Origin: CAWKPF01 sp963851415 | GTDB taxonomy: Bacteria; Acidobacteriota; Thermoanaerobaculia; Multivoradales; Multivoraceae | Direction: 5' to 3' | DNA length: 64,000 bases | Assembly: GCA_963851415.1 (NCBI GenBank) | Contig: CAWKPF010000002.1 | Span: 2,666,001 to 2,730,000 of the forward strand | Shown here: one piece after another, positions 1-9,533 of the stretch | Layout of the letters: the number at the start of each line of letters is the position of its first letter | How positions within the stretch are numbered: position 1 is the first letter of the stretch | Program-made: the position numbers and the translations under genes | The notes under the pieces: generated by a model | The model's input: only the letters and a program-made list of their open reading frames with translations | What the model was told of the DNA's origin: nothing | Database searches by the model: none

Positions 1-22
1 TGCTCGACGAGGCCAGCAAATA

Positions 23-49
23 AGCAAACGCCATGCTTTCGGGTTTGCT
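23..49. promoter_or_regulatory. Dyad upstream of the LysR gene, probable autoregulatory operator
   Basis: AGCAAAC at 23-29 and GTTTGCT at 43-49 form a perfect 7-bp inverted repeat with a 13-bp gap. The right arm touches a TATAAG hexamer (49-54) that could be a -10 element. LysR-type regulators typically bind such interrupted dyads near their own promoter. The site lies 34 bp before the regulator start. The role is inferred from position and symmetry only. Confidence 0.4.
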
Positions 50-82
50 ATAAGTTCCTCTAATGGTAGCATCGCTCCCCCG

Positions 83-1003
83 ATGCACCCCCTGCGCCTC
101 TTCTGCGAGGTCGCCGAGCTCCGGAGCTTCTCGCGAGCGGCGGCCAAGCACTCGATCACCCAGCCCGCCGTCTCGCAGCGCGTTCGCCAACTGGAACAGA
201 GTCTGGGGACCCAGCTGCTCGACCGCTCGGTGCGCCCGTTCGCCCTGACCCCCGCGGGTGAGCTGCTGGCTCGCGAGGGACGCGACTTGATCAAGCGCTA
301 CGACGATCTGCTCTCCAGAGTCGCCGACCTCGAGCCGTCCCCGAGCGGTGAGGTTCGCGTCGATGCGATCTACTCGGCCGGAATCGGAGACCTGCTCGCG
401 ATTCGGGATCGCTTCGCCGACCTCGTTCCCGAAATCAGCGTACGGCTCGACTTCAAGCGACCCGAGGAGGTCGCAGACGCGGTCCGCCGTGGTGAGTGCG
501 ATTTCGGGATCCTCTCCTTCCCTCGGACCTGGGGAGACGTGCGCGTGCAACCCTTGCGGGAGGAGCGGATGGTCGTCGCGTGTCACCCGAAACACCCGTT
601 GGTCACTGCGGGAACGGTCCGGGCGAGCCAATTGCGAGATGTCCAGCTGGTCGGTTTCGAGGACGATCTCCCGGTCGGGCGCTCGATCCGACGCTACCTG
701 CGGGCGAACGGCGTGGAGCCGGTCTTCTGCCAGGTGGTGGACAACATCGACACGATGAAGAGCCTGCTCCGGGTCGGTGCCAACGTCGCGATCCTCCCCC
801 TGCCCACCGTTGCGGCAGAGGTGGGGTCCGAGGCGTTGGCCGCGCTGCCTCTGGAGCCACCGCTGAGCCGGCCGCTGGGGATCATCCGATCACCCTCGCA
901 CAACCTCTCCGCCGCTGCTGGAGCGTTTCGCGACTATCTCCTGGCCCAGAGTGACCTCCGCCACGAGGTCAGCCCCACCTCAGCCACAGGAGTCCGTCGA
1001 TGA
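83..1003 (+). CDS. LysR-family transcriptional regulator, likely controls gltB
   Basis: This 306-residue protein has the usual LysR length. Residues 1-60 are a winged helix-turn-helix (FCEVAELRSFSRAAAKHSIT, then QPAVSQRVRQLE), and about 90-295 are the periplasmic-binding-like effector domain. The ATG at 83 puts the HTH directly at the N-terminus, as in the family. The stop overlaps the gltB start as ATGA (1000-1003), so the regulator and glutamate synthase are translationally coupled. That is unusual, because LysR genes are normally divergent from their target. By analogy with GltC it may sense a nitrogen or carbon metabolite, but the ligand cannot be read from sequence. Confidence 0.93.
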   Translation: MHPLRLFCEVAELRSFSRAAAKHSITQPAVSQRVRQLEQSLGTQLLDRSVRPFALTPAGELLAREGRDLIKRYDDLLSRVADLEPSPSGEVRVDAIYSAGIGDLLAIRDRFADLVPEISVRLDFKRPEEVADAVRRGECDFGILSFPRTWGDVRVQPLREERMVVACHPKHPLVTAGTVRASQLRDVQLVGFEDDLPVGRSIRRYLRANGVEPVFCQVVDNIDTMKSLLRVGANVAILPLPTVAAEVGSEALAALPLEPPLSRPLGIIRSPSHNLSAAAGAFRDYLLAQSDLRHEVSPTSATGVRR

Positions 1004-4000
1004 ACCGACAGCTACCCGAGCCCGGTGGTCTCTACCGGCGCGAAGACGAACGCGATGCGTGTGGAGTCGGATTCGTCGCCACGATCTCGGGCCAACCGAC
1101 CCATGCCATCCTGAGTCAGGCGTTGGGGGCCCTCGGCAACCTGGCACACCGAGGCGCCGTAGCGGCGGATGGTCTCTCGGGAGACGGCGCCGGAATCTTG
1201 ACCCAGATTCCCCATGGCTTCTTTCGCCGCTCTCTTTCGAACCGCGACATCGAGCTGGAGAGCATCGAGGATCTGGCGGTCGGGGTCTTCTTCCTCCCGC
1301 AGGACGAGAAGGGCTTTCAGCAATCCCTGGAGCTGGTGGAGAGCACCGTGCTCGAGGGCGGCCTGCGTATGCTGTGTTGGCGCAGCGTGCCGGTCGACGA
1401 GGACACGCTCGGAGAGCGTGCTCGCCGAGCGGTTCCCGAGATCAGACACTTGCTGGTCGCTCGGGCTCCGGGAGACGACGATGAGACCTTCGAGCGGCGC
1501 CTGTATCTGGTGCGTCGGCGGATCGAGCGGCGCGCCTGGGCGCAGAAGCTCGACCTCTACGTTCCCTCCTTCTCCCATCGCACCCTGGTCTACAAGGGAC
1601 TGATGGTCGGGCACCAGCTCGATCGCTTCTATCCCGACCTCGCAGATCCCAACTACCTCACCGCGATCGCCCTCTTTCACCAGCGTTACAGCACGAACAC
1701 GTTTCCTGTCTGGCCGCTGGCGCAACCGTTCCGAACCCTGGGGCACAACGGTGAGATCAATACGCTGCTGGGCAACACGAACTGGATGCGAGCCCGGGAG
1801 CGAGAGTTGGAGAGTGAGGTCTGGGGCGAACAGGTCGAGGCGCTGCGTCCAGTGATTCAGGAGGGCGGCTCCGACTCGGCGGCGCTCGACAACGTCTTCG
1901 AGCTGCTGGTGGTCTCGGGGAGAGACCCCCTCCACGCAATGATGATGCTGCTTCCGGACGCCTACGAGAGCCGCAACGATCTCGACCCCGACCTGACTGC
2001 CTTCTACGAGTTTCAATCCTGCTTGATGGAGCCGTGGGACGGTCCGGCCGCCGTCGTGTTCTCTGATGGCCGTTACGCTGCGGCGGCCCTCGACCGCAAT
2101 GGTCTGCGGCCGCAACGCTACTGGGTCACGGAGGACGGACTCGTGATCACCGGGTCCGAGGCCGGTGTCGTGCCCCAACCCGAAGAGCGAATCGTGGAGA
2201 AGGGTCGCCTCGGCCCCGGCCAGATGATCGCCGTCGACACCCTCGAAAAGAGGCTGCTCAAGGACGCGACGATCAAGCAACAGCTGTCTCGCCGTCGACC
2301 CTATCGCCAGTGGATCGACAACCACATGGTGCGAGCGCCCCGCATGCCGATGGCGGAGACCGAGGTGCGCAGCGAAACCGAGCTGACGATCTGGCAGCGT
2401 CTGTTCGGCTACGGAAAAGAGAGTCTCACGACCGTCCTCGCACCGATGATGAAGACGGGAAAGGTGCCGATCGGCTCGATGGGCGATGACACGCCCCTGG
2501 CAGCCCTCTCCGCCAAACCGCAGAAACTCTATCGCTACTTTCGACAGCGTTTCGCTCAGGTGACCAACCCGCCGATCGACCCGCTCCGCGAGCGCACCGC
2601 CATGTCGCTGACCATTGCCGCCGGGCCGTGGGGCTCACTCCTGGAGGAACGGGAAGAGTCGGCCCGGCTGATCGAGTTCGCCTCGCCGATTCTCGGCCCG
2701 GGCGAGCTCTCCTGGCTGGAAGAGACCGGAGCCCCTGCGCAGGGTTATGAGACCAGGAGACTGGACGTCAGCTTCCCCGTCTCGGAGGGCCCCGCGGCCC
2801 TCGAGGGTTCCCTCGAAGAGCTGTGCCGGGCGGGAGAACGAGCCGTCGACCAGGGGGCCTCTCTCCTCGTCCTGACCGATCGCGACTGTGGCCCCGATCG
2901 GGCTCCGATTCCCATGCTGCTGGCGGTCTCTGCTCTGCACCACTCCCTGACAGAGGCCCGCAAGCGCATGCGGGCCACGATCATCTGCGACACTGCGGAG
3001 GCCCGCGAGGATCACCAGTTCGCTTGTCTCATCGGCTTCGGCGCAACACTGGTCTACCCGTACCTGGCCTACGAGACCGTTCAGCATCTCGTGCAGAAGG
3101 GCGAGGCCGGCGACATCGATCCGGCAACGGCTCTGTCGAACTATCGTGCCGCGATCGAGATGGGCCTGCTCAAGATCATGTCCAAGATGGGCATCGGTCC
3201 CGTGGCCAGCTACCAGGGAGCACAGATTTTCGAGGCGATCGGTCTCGACCAGGAGCTCGTCGACCGGTACTTTCGCGGCACGGCTTCTCGCATTGGCGGA
3301 ATCGGACTGGAAGAGATCGCCCGCGACGGCCTGGCGTTCCACCAAGAAGTCTTCGGAGCGCAAACCGCGGACGGCCCAGACCGTCGCGGGAGCTTGGAGC
3401 TTCTGGACGAAGGGATCTACCGTTTCCGCAAAGACGGCGAGTACCACGCCCTCAATCCCCTGGTCTTCAAGGCTCTGCACAAGGCGGTACGCACCGAGAG
3501 CCGTGAGGCGTTCGAGTCGTATGCTGCGCTGGTCGACGAGCGCCCCCCCTGCAGCCTTCGGGATCTGCTCGACTGGCGATCGATGGGGCCGGCTCTCGAG
3601 CTCACCGAGGTCGAGCCCGCCAGCGACATCGCGAAGCGCTTCGTGACCCAGGCGATGAGTCACGGTGCCATCTCCAGCGAGGCCCACGAGACGCTGGCCG
3701 TGGCAATGAATCGACTCGGCGCCAAGAGCAACTCCGGCGAGGGTGGCGAAGCTCGGAGCCGCTTCAAACCCTTCGTCCATGATCAAGAGGAGCGCGGCTT
3801 CGCTCCCTGGAAACCCGCGCGGGGAGACTGGGCGAACAGTCGCATCAAACAGGTGGCGTCGGGAAGATTCGGGGTGACACCGGAGTACCTGGTGTCGGCC
3901 GACGAGCTCGAGATCAAGATGGCGCAGGGAGCGAAGCCGGGAGAGGGCGGCCAGATACCGGGCCACAAGGTCTCCCACGAAATCGCCTCGATCCGGCGAT

Positions 4001-5625
4001 CGGTTCCCGGCGTCACGCTGATCTCACCTCCGCCGCATCACGACATCTACTCGATCGAAGATCTGGCTCAGCTGATCTACGACCTCAAGAGGGTGAATCC
4101 TCGCGCACGCGTCGGGGTCAAACTGGTCTCCGGAGCCGGTGTCGGCACGGTCGCCGCTGGGGTCGCCAAGGGCTATGCCGACACCATCATGATTGCCGGA
4201 CACGACGGCGGCACCGGAGCCTCGCCGGTCGGTTCGATCAAGCACGCGGGTCTCCCCTGGGAGGTCGGCCTGGCCGAATGCCAACAGGTTCTGATCCACA
4301 ACGATCTGCGCGAACGCGTCAAGCTGCGCGTCGACGGTGGAATCAAGACCGGGCGCGACGTGGTCATGGCGGCGCTGTTGGGCGCCGACGAATTCGGGTT
4401 CGGTACCGTGGCGCTCGTCGCGCTGGGCTGCATCATGGCCCGTCAGTGCCACTTGAATACCTGCCCGGTCGGGATTGCCACTCAGCGCGAGGAACTGAGG
4501 AGCAAGTACCCGGGACGCCCCGAGCAGGTGATCTCCTTCATGCTCTTCGTCGCCGAGCAGGTCCGCCACATCCTCGCCCAGATGGGAGTCTCCCGGCTCG
4601 AAGAGGTCATCGGCCGCACGGAGCTGCTCAAGGTCAAGTCCGGTCGCCTGGCCAAGGGAACCCGGCTCGACCTCGAGGATCTCATCTACACCGCGGACCC
4701 CTCCTCGGTGCGCGCCAGGCGCCAGCTGTGGGAGCGCAACGATCGAAGCGGAGCGCGTCAGACCCTCGACGAGCGCGTGTGGAAAGACTGCCACGCCGTC
4801 ATCGGCAGCGGCGCGCGGCTGCGCCAGCACTACGAGATCAACAATCGAGACCGCAGTGTCGGTGCCCGTCTCTCAGGAGAGATCGCCTGGCACACGGGCG
4901 ATGTCGGTCTCGAGCCGGGAGCACTGGATCTGCACTTTCGTGGAACGGCGGGTCAGTCGTTCGGGGCGTTCTGCAATCGAGGGATGCGGCTCACCCTCAC
5001 CGGGGAGGTGCAGGATTACGTCGGAAAGTCCATGTACGGTGGGGAGATCGTGATCAAGCCGCCCCCGGAATCGCGATTCGAAGCCCACCGCAACACCATT
5101 CTCGGGAACACGGCCCTCTACGGCGCCACGGGAGGGTCTCTCTTTGCCGCCGGGCGCGCGGGCGAGCGTCTCTGTGTGCGCAACTCAGGGGCCCGTGCCG
5201 TCGTCGAAGGGTGCGGCGATCACGGCTGCGAGTACATGACCAACGGCGTCGCCGTCGTGCTGGGCGAGACCGGTCGTAACTTCGCCGCTGGAATGAGCGG
5301 CGGGGTCGCCTATGTGCTGGACCTCGAGCACAGGCTCGAGACAAGACTGAACCCGGCGATGGCCAGCATCGAGCCTCTCCGGGACGAAACCGATCTCGCC
5401 CTCTTGCGCACCCTCCTCGAGCGCCACTGTGATCTGACGGACTCGACGCGAGCCAACTGGGTCCTGGAGCGGTGGGACTCCTGCCTGGAAGATTTTCGAC
5501 GAGTCGTTGCCCATCCGGGCCTGGAAGAGGAGGGGGAGCGCGACCAGGAGAGCAGCGGTCTCAAGATGGCCGCAATCGATGCCGTCCTCGCCGAGAAGCG
5601 GGCGTCGGGAAGCAGCGCGACCTAG
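1000..5625 (+). CDS. gltB: Glutamate synthase large (alpha) subunit
   Basis: The enzyme makes two glutamates from glutamine and 2-oxoglutarate. At 1541 residues it matches bacterial GltB and ferredoxin-GOGAT. After a 20-residue propeptide comes Cys21 (DACGVGF), the N-terminal nucleophile of the class II glutaminase domain. The FMN-binding synthase barrel follows, with the 3Fe-4S ligands C1144, C1150 and C1155 (CIMARQCHLNTCPVG) in the family spacing C-x5-C-x4-C. The C-terminal part is the beta-helix domain (NRDRSVGARLSGEI, then GGEIVIKPP). No gltD small subunit lies next to it; the next gene is on the other strand. It may use a distant GltD or a ferredoxin. The start is fixed by the ATGA overlap with the LysR gene. 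Confidence 0.97.
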   Translation: MNRQLPEPGGLYRREDERDACGVGFVATISGQPTHAILSQALGALGNLAHRGAVAADGLSGDGAGILTQIPHGFFRRSLSNRDIELESIEDLAVGVFFLPQDEKGFQQSLELVESTVLEGGLRMLCWRSVPVDEDTLGERARRAVPEIRHLLVARAPGDDDETFERRLYLVRRRIERRAWAQKLDLYVPSFSHRTLVYKGLMVGHQLDRFYPDLADPNYLTAIALFHQRYSTNTFPVWPLAQPFRTLGHNGEINTLLGNTNWMRARERELESEVWGEQVEALRPVIQEGGSDSAALDNVFELLVVSGRDPLHAMMMLLPDAYESRNDLDPDLTAFYEFQSCLMEPWDGPAAVVFSDGRYAAAALDRNGLRPQRYWVTEDGLVITGSEAGVVPQPEERIVEKGRLGPGQMIAVDTLEKRLLKDATIKQQLSRRRPYRQWIDNHMVRAPRMPMAETEVRSETELTIWQRLFGYGKESLTTVLAPMMKTGKVPIGSMGDDTPLAALSAKPQKLYRYFRQRFAQVTNPPIDPLRERTAMSLTIAAGPWGSLLEEREESARLIEFASPILGPGELSWLEETGAPAQGYETRRLDVSFPVSEGPAALEGSLEELCRAGERAVDQGASLLVLTDRDCGPDRAPIPMLLAVSALHHSLTEARKRMRATIICDTAEAREDHQFACLIGFGATLVYPYLAYETVQHLVQKGEAGDIDPATALSNYRAAIEMGLLKIMSKMGIGPVASYQGAQIFEAIGLDQELVDRYFRGTASRIGGIGLEEIARDGLAFHQEVFGAQTADGPDRRGSLELLDEGIYRFRKDGEYHALNPLVFKALHKAVRTESREAFESYAALVDERPPCSLRDLLDWRSMGPALELTEVEPASDIAKRFVTQAMSHGAISSEAHETLAVAMNRLGAKSNSGEGGEARSRFKPFVHDQEERGFAPWKPARGDWANSRIKQVASGRFGVTPEYLVSADELEIKMAQGAKPGEGGQIPGHKVSHEIASIRRSVPGVTLISPPPHHDIYSIEDLAQLIYDLKRVNPRARVGVKLVSGAGVGTVAAGVAKGYADTIMIAGHDGGTGASPVGSIKHAGLPWEVGLAECQQVLIHNDLRERVKLRVDGGIKTGRDVVMAALLGADEFGFGTVALVALGCIMARQCHLNTCPVGIATQREELRSKYPGRPEQVISFMLFVAEQVRHILAQMGVSRLEEVIGRTELLKVKSGRLAKGTRLDLEDLIYTADPSSVRARRQLWERNDRSGARQTLDERVWKDCHAVIGSGARLRQHYEINNRDRSVGARLSGEIAWHTGDVGLEPGALDLHFRGTAGQSFGAFCNRGMRLTLTGEVQDYVGKSMYGGEIVIKPPPESRFEAHRNTILGNTALYGATGGSLFAAGRAGERLCVRNSGARAVVEGCGDHGCEYMTNGVAVVLGETGRNFAAGMSGGVAYVLDLEHRLETRLNPAMASIEPLRDETDLALLRTLLERHCDLTDSTRANWVLERWDSCLEDFRRVVAHPGLEEEGERDQESSGLKMAAIDAVLAEKRASGSSAT

Positions 5626-5635
5626 GGGTTCCGGG

Positions 5636-6856
5636 TCACGGTCGAGACGCCTCGAGCGGATCCACGTCCCGCGGGCGCATCAGCTCGGCTGCAAAGCCCA
5701 GCGTCGCGCCGATCCCGATACCGCGCACCGGCCTCTGTCGTGCGTGAACCGCGAGAAGCCGATCGAAGTAGCTCGGACACATAGCCAGCGCCCGCAAGGC
5801 ACGGCGGCGCAGCCGCGGCCTTCGTGCCAGCAGCAGCGTCAGTTCGGTCAGCGCGCCCGGAAGACGCTCATGGCGGCGAGCGACCGCATCGTAGCGACGT
5901 GCCGTCTCGTCCTCGGGGCTGTGTGACAGAACCCGCGCCAGTGCATGCGCCTCGGAGAAGGCAAGGGCCATTCCTTCGCCGGTGATGGCGTCGCGATAGC
6001 CTGCGGCGTCACCGACCAGGAACAGGTTGCGCCGGGCTCGCGCCCTTGCCACCTGGCGCAGCGGCCCGAGGCCGCGAGCAGGGGTCACCGCAGCCTCGGT
6101 CGGCAACCGCCCGACCAGCGTCGGGAAGTTCGAGAGCAGGCACTCGAAGCGGGCCGAAGCTGAGCGTGCCTGCCGTGGCTCCGAGCTACCGGGCCGCCAG
6201 AGAATCGCGACACCGACGAGGCGCTCTGCCAAGGGAGTCACATAGGCTTCTGCACCGACGGCCCAGTGAACTTCGACCAGATCGCTCCAGGGCTCGACCG
6301 CGAAATGACGGCGAATCCCGAACCGCGGCTGAGCCTCCCGCGGCGGTCGCTCCAGTCCGGCCGCCCGTCGCAATCCGGATCGGAGTCCGTCTGCGGCCAC
6401 AAGGATTCGCGGGCGCAGCGACTCACCATCACTTTCCACCAGGTAGGCCTCGCTCCGCTGGTCCGGGTGCAGAGCGTCGACGGCCCGGCCCCATTCGATC
6501 GAAACACCCTGGGACTGCGCACGATCGACCAGCGCCCGATGAAGGGTCGTGCGGCGCACACCCAGCCCGCAACCCTCGGGGAAGTGCCCTTCGGCGCTCA
6601 GACCCTCGGCCACCAGAGCCTCGTCGAGATAGCGAATGCCGAAGAAGGGTCGAGCCAGCAGCTCGGTGGTGTCGACCCCCAAGCGCTCGAGGTCCAGCAC
6701 GGCATCGGGCATCAGCCCCTCTCCACAGACCTTGTCGAGCGCTCCGTCGACCGGCCGGCGGCGCTCGAGGACACGGATCTCCAGATCGAGCTTACGCAGG
6801 GCCAGGGCGCAGGCCAGTCCAGCGGGTCCGGCACCCACGATGACGACGTCGATCAC
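5636..6856 (-). CDS. FAD-dependent oxidoreductase, geranylgeranyl-reductase/hydroxylase family
   Basis: This 406-residue flavoprotein has a dinucleotide-binding motif at its N-terminus (VVIVGAGPAGLACALAL), a KVCGEGLMP segment typical of geranylgeranyl-reductase-like enzymes, and the second FAD motif GDAAGYRDAITGEGMALA. I chose the GTG at 6856. It overlaps the preceding stop as GTGA, has a GAGGAG ribosome site about 9 nt upstream, and places the Rossmann motif at residue 5. A longer frame upstream lies inside the ligase gene. It is the last gene of the type III PKS operon. It may hydroxylate the polyketide ring, as SrsC-type flavoproteins do for alkylresorcinols, or reduce double bonds. Substrate is inferred. 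Confidence 0.85.
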   Translation of the reverse strand: MIDVVIVGAGPAGLACALALRKLDLEIRVLERRRPVDGALDKVCGEGLMPDAVLDLERLGVDTTELLARPFFGIRYLDEALVAEGLSAEGHFPEGCGLGVRRTTLHRALVDRAQSQGVSIEWGRAVDALHPDQRSEAYLVESDGESLRPRILVAADGLRSGLRRAAGLERPPREAQPRFGIRRHFAVEPWSDLVEVHWAVGAEAYVTPLAERLVGVAILWRPGSSEPRQARSASARFECLLSNFPTLVGRLPTEAAVTPARGLGPLRQVARARARRNLFLVGDAAGYRDAITGEGMALAFSEAHALARVLSHSPEDETARRYDAVARRHERLPGALTELTLLLARRPRLRRRALRALAMCPSYFDRLLAVHARQRPVRGIGIGATLGFAAELMRPRDVDPLEASRP

Positions 6857-8664
6857 GACTGCGCGCTCCTCGAGATCGTCGGCTCGAAGCGGACCACCTC
6901 GGCCGGCGCGGGCCATCGACACTCCAGGTAGCGCCGCATTGCTTCGCCTCGCCGGAGCTTGCCCGACGAGGTGCGCGGCAGGCACCCCGGCTCGAGCAAG
7001 ACCACCGTCATCGCCAAGAGGCCGCTACTGGTCAGCGCAGCCTCTCGGCACCGCTGCGCCAGCTCGAGGTCTCCTGGCCGCGAACCGCCCTCTCCACGAC
7101 GGCGCTCGGCCAGGACGACCAGGTGCTCGCTCCCGTCTGCATCCTCGGCGCACGAGCCCGCGACCACGGCACCGACTCCCTCGATCCCTCCGAGTGAATC
7201 CTCGATGGGCTCTGGCGAGTAGTTCCGTCCACGGATGACCAGAACGTCGTTGGCCCGCCCGGTGAGAAACAACTCGCCTTCGTGCAGGAAGCCCAGGTCT
7301 CCGGTATCGAGCCAGCCGCCACGCAGGACCTGAGCCGTGGCCGCCGACTGCCCGAGGTACCCCTCCATCAGCGACGGGCCGCGGCACACGACTCGACCCA
7401 CCCTTCCGGGAGAAAGGGGCCGAAGGGTCGACCAGTCGGCTCCCTGTTCGGCGGAGCGGATCTCGACCTCGAAGTCCGGAAGCGGACGGCCGAGCGAAGC
7501 CACTTCGAGACAGGGTCTATCTGGGGGTCCCACAACGGCTCGGCCCTCCTCGGTCAGCACTCGTCGATCGAGCTTCATCGTGCGAACCGGCCGCTCGATC
7601 GGTGTGGTGGTCACCGCGAGGGCGGCCTCCGCCAGGCCGTACACCGGAGTCAGCGCCCGGGACTCGAAGCCGAAGCGGGCGAAGCGCTCTGCAAAGCGGC
7701 GCAAGATCGAAGGCACCACCGTCTCGGCGCCAACCAGGGCCGCCCGCCAGGCCGAGAGATCGACCCCATCGCGATCGAGCGGATCGACGTCGATGCGCTC
7801 GAGGCACAACTCGAAGGCGAAGTTCGGGGCAGGCGAGACCGTGGCTCGATAGCGAGAGAGGGTCTGCAGCCACAGTGAAGGCCGAGCCACGAACACCTCG
7901 GGGGCGAGAAGGGTCAGATCGGCCGGACGCCGCAGTGCCGGCAAGACGCAGCCGATGAGGCCCATGTCGTGGTAGAGCGGCAACCAGCTGACACCGGAAT
8001 GGCGCAAACCCCTCGAGGGGTCGTCGGGAAGCAGCTCCAGGATGCGCTCCGCCTGGGCCAGCAACGCTCGATGAGTCAGCCCCACGGGGCGCGGATCGCC
8101 GGTGCTCCCGGAGGAGAACTGGACCAGGCCCAGTGACTCTGGATCGAGGAACATCGGAGCCGAGCCGGTGCTCCCGTCCACCCGGCTCTCCGGAGCGCTG
8201 TCGAAAGCGCCGGAGTCTTCGTGCGCGAGCACAGCCACCCGCGCGTTCGCTGCCCGAGCAATCGAGCCCATCCGTTCTCGCAGAGTCGGTGCCACGAGGA
8301 CGAGGCGCGCCTGCGCCGCCGCGATCATCCGCGTGGTCCGCGCTGCGTAGTCGTCCAGGCGTCCGAAACGCAGCGGCGGGTAGATCGGAACAGGCACGGC
8401 CCCCGCCAGCGTCACGCCGAAGAACGCATCGAAGAACTCGGGGCCGGTGCCGAACACCAGCACCACCGTGTGCCCCGCCTCGACGCCGAAACGGCCCAGC
8501 CAGTCGGCCGCACGCCGAGCCCGAGAAGCCACCTCGGTCCACGGCAGGTGCCGCGTCGCTTCCCGGCGATCCACGAAGCGCAGACCCTCTCGGCGACCCC
8601 GCGCATGCTCCGCAGCTGCGAGGAGCGCCGCGCCCACGGTTCGTGGTCGAGCGCTCGGGCTCAT
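6853..8664 (-). CDS. Fatty acyl-AMP ligase (FAAL)
   Basis: A 603-residue ANL-superfamily adenylating enzyme. The AMP-binding P-loop is visible as QFSSGSTGDPRPVGLTHRALL, followed by LPLYHDMGLIGCVL, VYGLAEA and the LDTGDLGFL hinge region, with KLRRGEAMRRY near the C-terminus. The HDMGLIG and YGLAEA segments and the length suit FAALs, which load fatty acids as acyl-adenylates onto an acyl carrier protein rather than CoA. The ATG at 8664 overlaps the stop of the carrier-protein gene (ATGA). An ATG 27 bases further upstream would give a longer overlap and is less likely. It presumably charges the adjacent ACP to prime the type III PKS. A fatty acyl-CoA ligase cannot be excluded. Confidence 0.88.
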   Translation of the reverse strand: MSPSARPRTVGAALLAAAEHARGRREGLRFVDRREATRHLPWTEVASRARRAADWLGRFGVEAGHTVVLVFGTGPEFFDAFFGVTLAGAVPVPIYPPLRFGRLDDYAARTTRMIAAAQARLVLVAPTLRERMGSIARAANARVAVLAHEDSGAFDSAPESRVDGSTGSAPMFLDPESLGLVQFSSGSTGDPRPVGLTHRALLAQAERILELLPDDPSRGLRHSGVSWLPLYHDMGLIGCVLPALRRPADLTLLAPEVFVARPSLWLQTLSRYRATVSPAPNFAFELCLERIDVDPLDRDGVDLSAWRAALVGAETVVPSILRRFAERFARFGFESRALTPVYGLAEAALAVTTTPIERPVRTMKLDRRVLTEEGRAVVGPPDRPCLEVASLGRPLPDFEVEIRSAEQGADWSTLRPLSPGRVGRVVCRGPSLMEGYLGQSAATAQVLRGGWLDTGDLGFLHEGELFLTGRANDVLVIRGRNYSPEPIEDSLGGIEGVGAVVAGSCAEDADGSEHLVVLAERRRGEGGSRPGDLELAQRCREAALTSSGLLAMTVVLLEPGCLPRTSSGKLRRGEAMRRYLECRWPAPAEVVRFEPTISRSAQS

Positions 8665-8942
8665 GGTTTGGCCACTCCTTCGGCGGAACACTCCTTCTGG
8701 ATCAGCTTCTCGTGGATCATCCGGGCCAGATCCTCCACCGTCTCGATCGGCTGTTCTTCTTCGTCGAGACAGACCCGAAAGTGGTTCTCGATCTCGACGG
8801 CCAGGGTGAGAAGCTGGACCGAGTCGAGCTCCAGATCTTCGACCAGGCGTGCGCCGAGGGGGAGCTCACCCTGGTGCCCGAGATGGTCTCGAGCAACCTC
8901 GCAGAGGCCTTCGATTACGGCGCGGGGAACGGGCTCGGTCAT
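8661..8942 (-). CDS. Acyl carrier protein
   Basis: A 93-residue acidic protein with the phosphopantetheine attachment motif LELDSVQLL, Ser41 being the modified residue. The length and the helix II sequence fit a discrete ACP. It sits between the methyltransferase gene (4-bp overlap at 8939-8942) and the acyl-AMP ligase gene (4-bp overlap at 8661-8664). This makes it a dedicated carrier for the product of that ligase. It is unlikely to be the housekeeping fatty-acid ACP, because no fab genes are nearby. Confidence 0.9.
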   Translation of the reverse strand: MTEPVPRAVIEGLCEVARDHLGHQGELPLGARLVEDLELDSVQLLTLAVEIENHFRVCLDEEEQPIETVEDLARMIHEKLIQKECSAEGVAKP

Positions 8943-9532
8943 CCGCCGGGGTCCTCCGAAGCGTCAGTGAAGACCCTCGACCAGTCGGTGTGCTCACGCA
9001 ACGCAGACTCCTCGACCTCGATGCGCCGACGCAGGAGAAGGGCGTTGGCGCCCGTGAAGACGCCCGCTGTGAGCCAGGCACCGTGCACCATGGGGAGCGC
9101 GAGGATCTCGAGAGCCACGGCGAGATAGTTCGGATGGCGGAGGAAGCGAAACGGGCCACGTTTTACCGCGTGGTCGCCAGGCACCACGAGCACTCGAGTC
9201 GTCCAGCGTGCTCCCAGCGTTGCCATGGTCCAGTAACGCAGAGACACCGCGAGGAGCAAGAGCAGCAAGGCGGGGACGCCCACCGCGGGCCGGAATCCGC
9301 GCCGCAACAACCAGACCTCTGCGAGGCAAGACACCAGGAAGGCAACATGAAGCCCGACCATCAAGGGATAGTGTGCGGCACCGTACTCGCGACCTCCGCG
9401 TGCAAGGGCGTCGCGCACATGGCGATGGGAGACGACGAGCTCCACCCCACGACCCACCGCCACCAGGGCGACCAGCCCCGTGTAGAGCAACGCCGAGTGG
9501 AACCCAGGGCTTTCGGTGAACGGAGCCGTCAC
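8939..9532 (-). CDS. ICMT-like membrane methyltransferase (BpsB/SrsB type)
   Basis: A 197-residue integral membrane protein with about five hydrophobic segments. Its C-terminal SAM-binding motif is RGPFRFLRHPNYLAVALEIL, followed by RRRIEVEE, diagnostic of the isoprenylcysteine carboxyl methyltransferase family. It starts with GTG, one base after the PKS stop. Family members next to type III PKS genes (B. subtilis BpsB, Streptomyces SrsB) O-methylate alkylpyrones or alkylresorcinols in the membrane. That role is inferred here from the neighbouring PKS; there is no reason to expect a prenylated protein as substrate. Confidence 0.87.
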   Translation of the reverse strand: MTAPFTESPGFHSALLYTGLVALVAVGRGVELVVSHRHVRDALARGGREYGAAHYPLMVGLHVAFLVSCLAEVWLLRRGFRPAVGVPALLLLLLAVSLRYWTMATLGARWTTRVLVVPGDHAVKRGPFRFLRHPNYLAVALEILALPMVHGAWLTAGVFTGANALLLRRRIEVEESALREHTDWSRVFTDASEDPGG

Positions 9533-9533
9533 A

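Noticed and set aside
1012..3978. Long open frames of over 400 codons on the minus strand under gltB
   Set aside because: They are antisense to a certain gene, have no family motifs and arise from high-GC codon use.
8939..9532. Protein prenylcysteine methylation role for the ICMT-like gene
   Set aside because: Bacteria lack the prenylated-protein substrate; operon context supports polyketide O-methylation.
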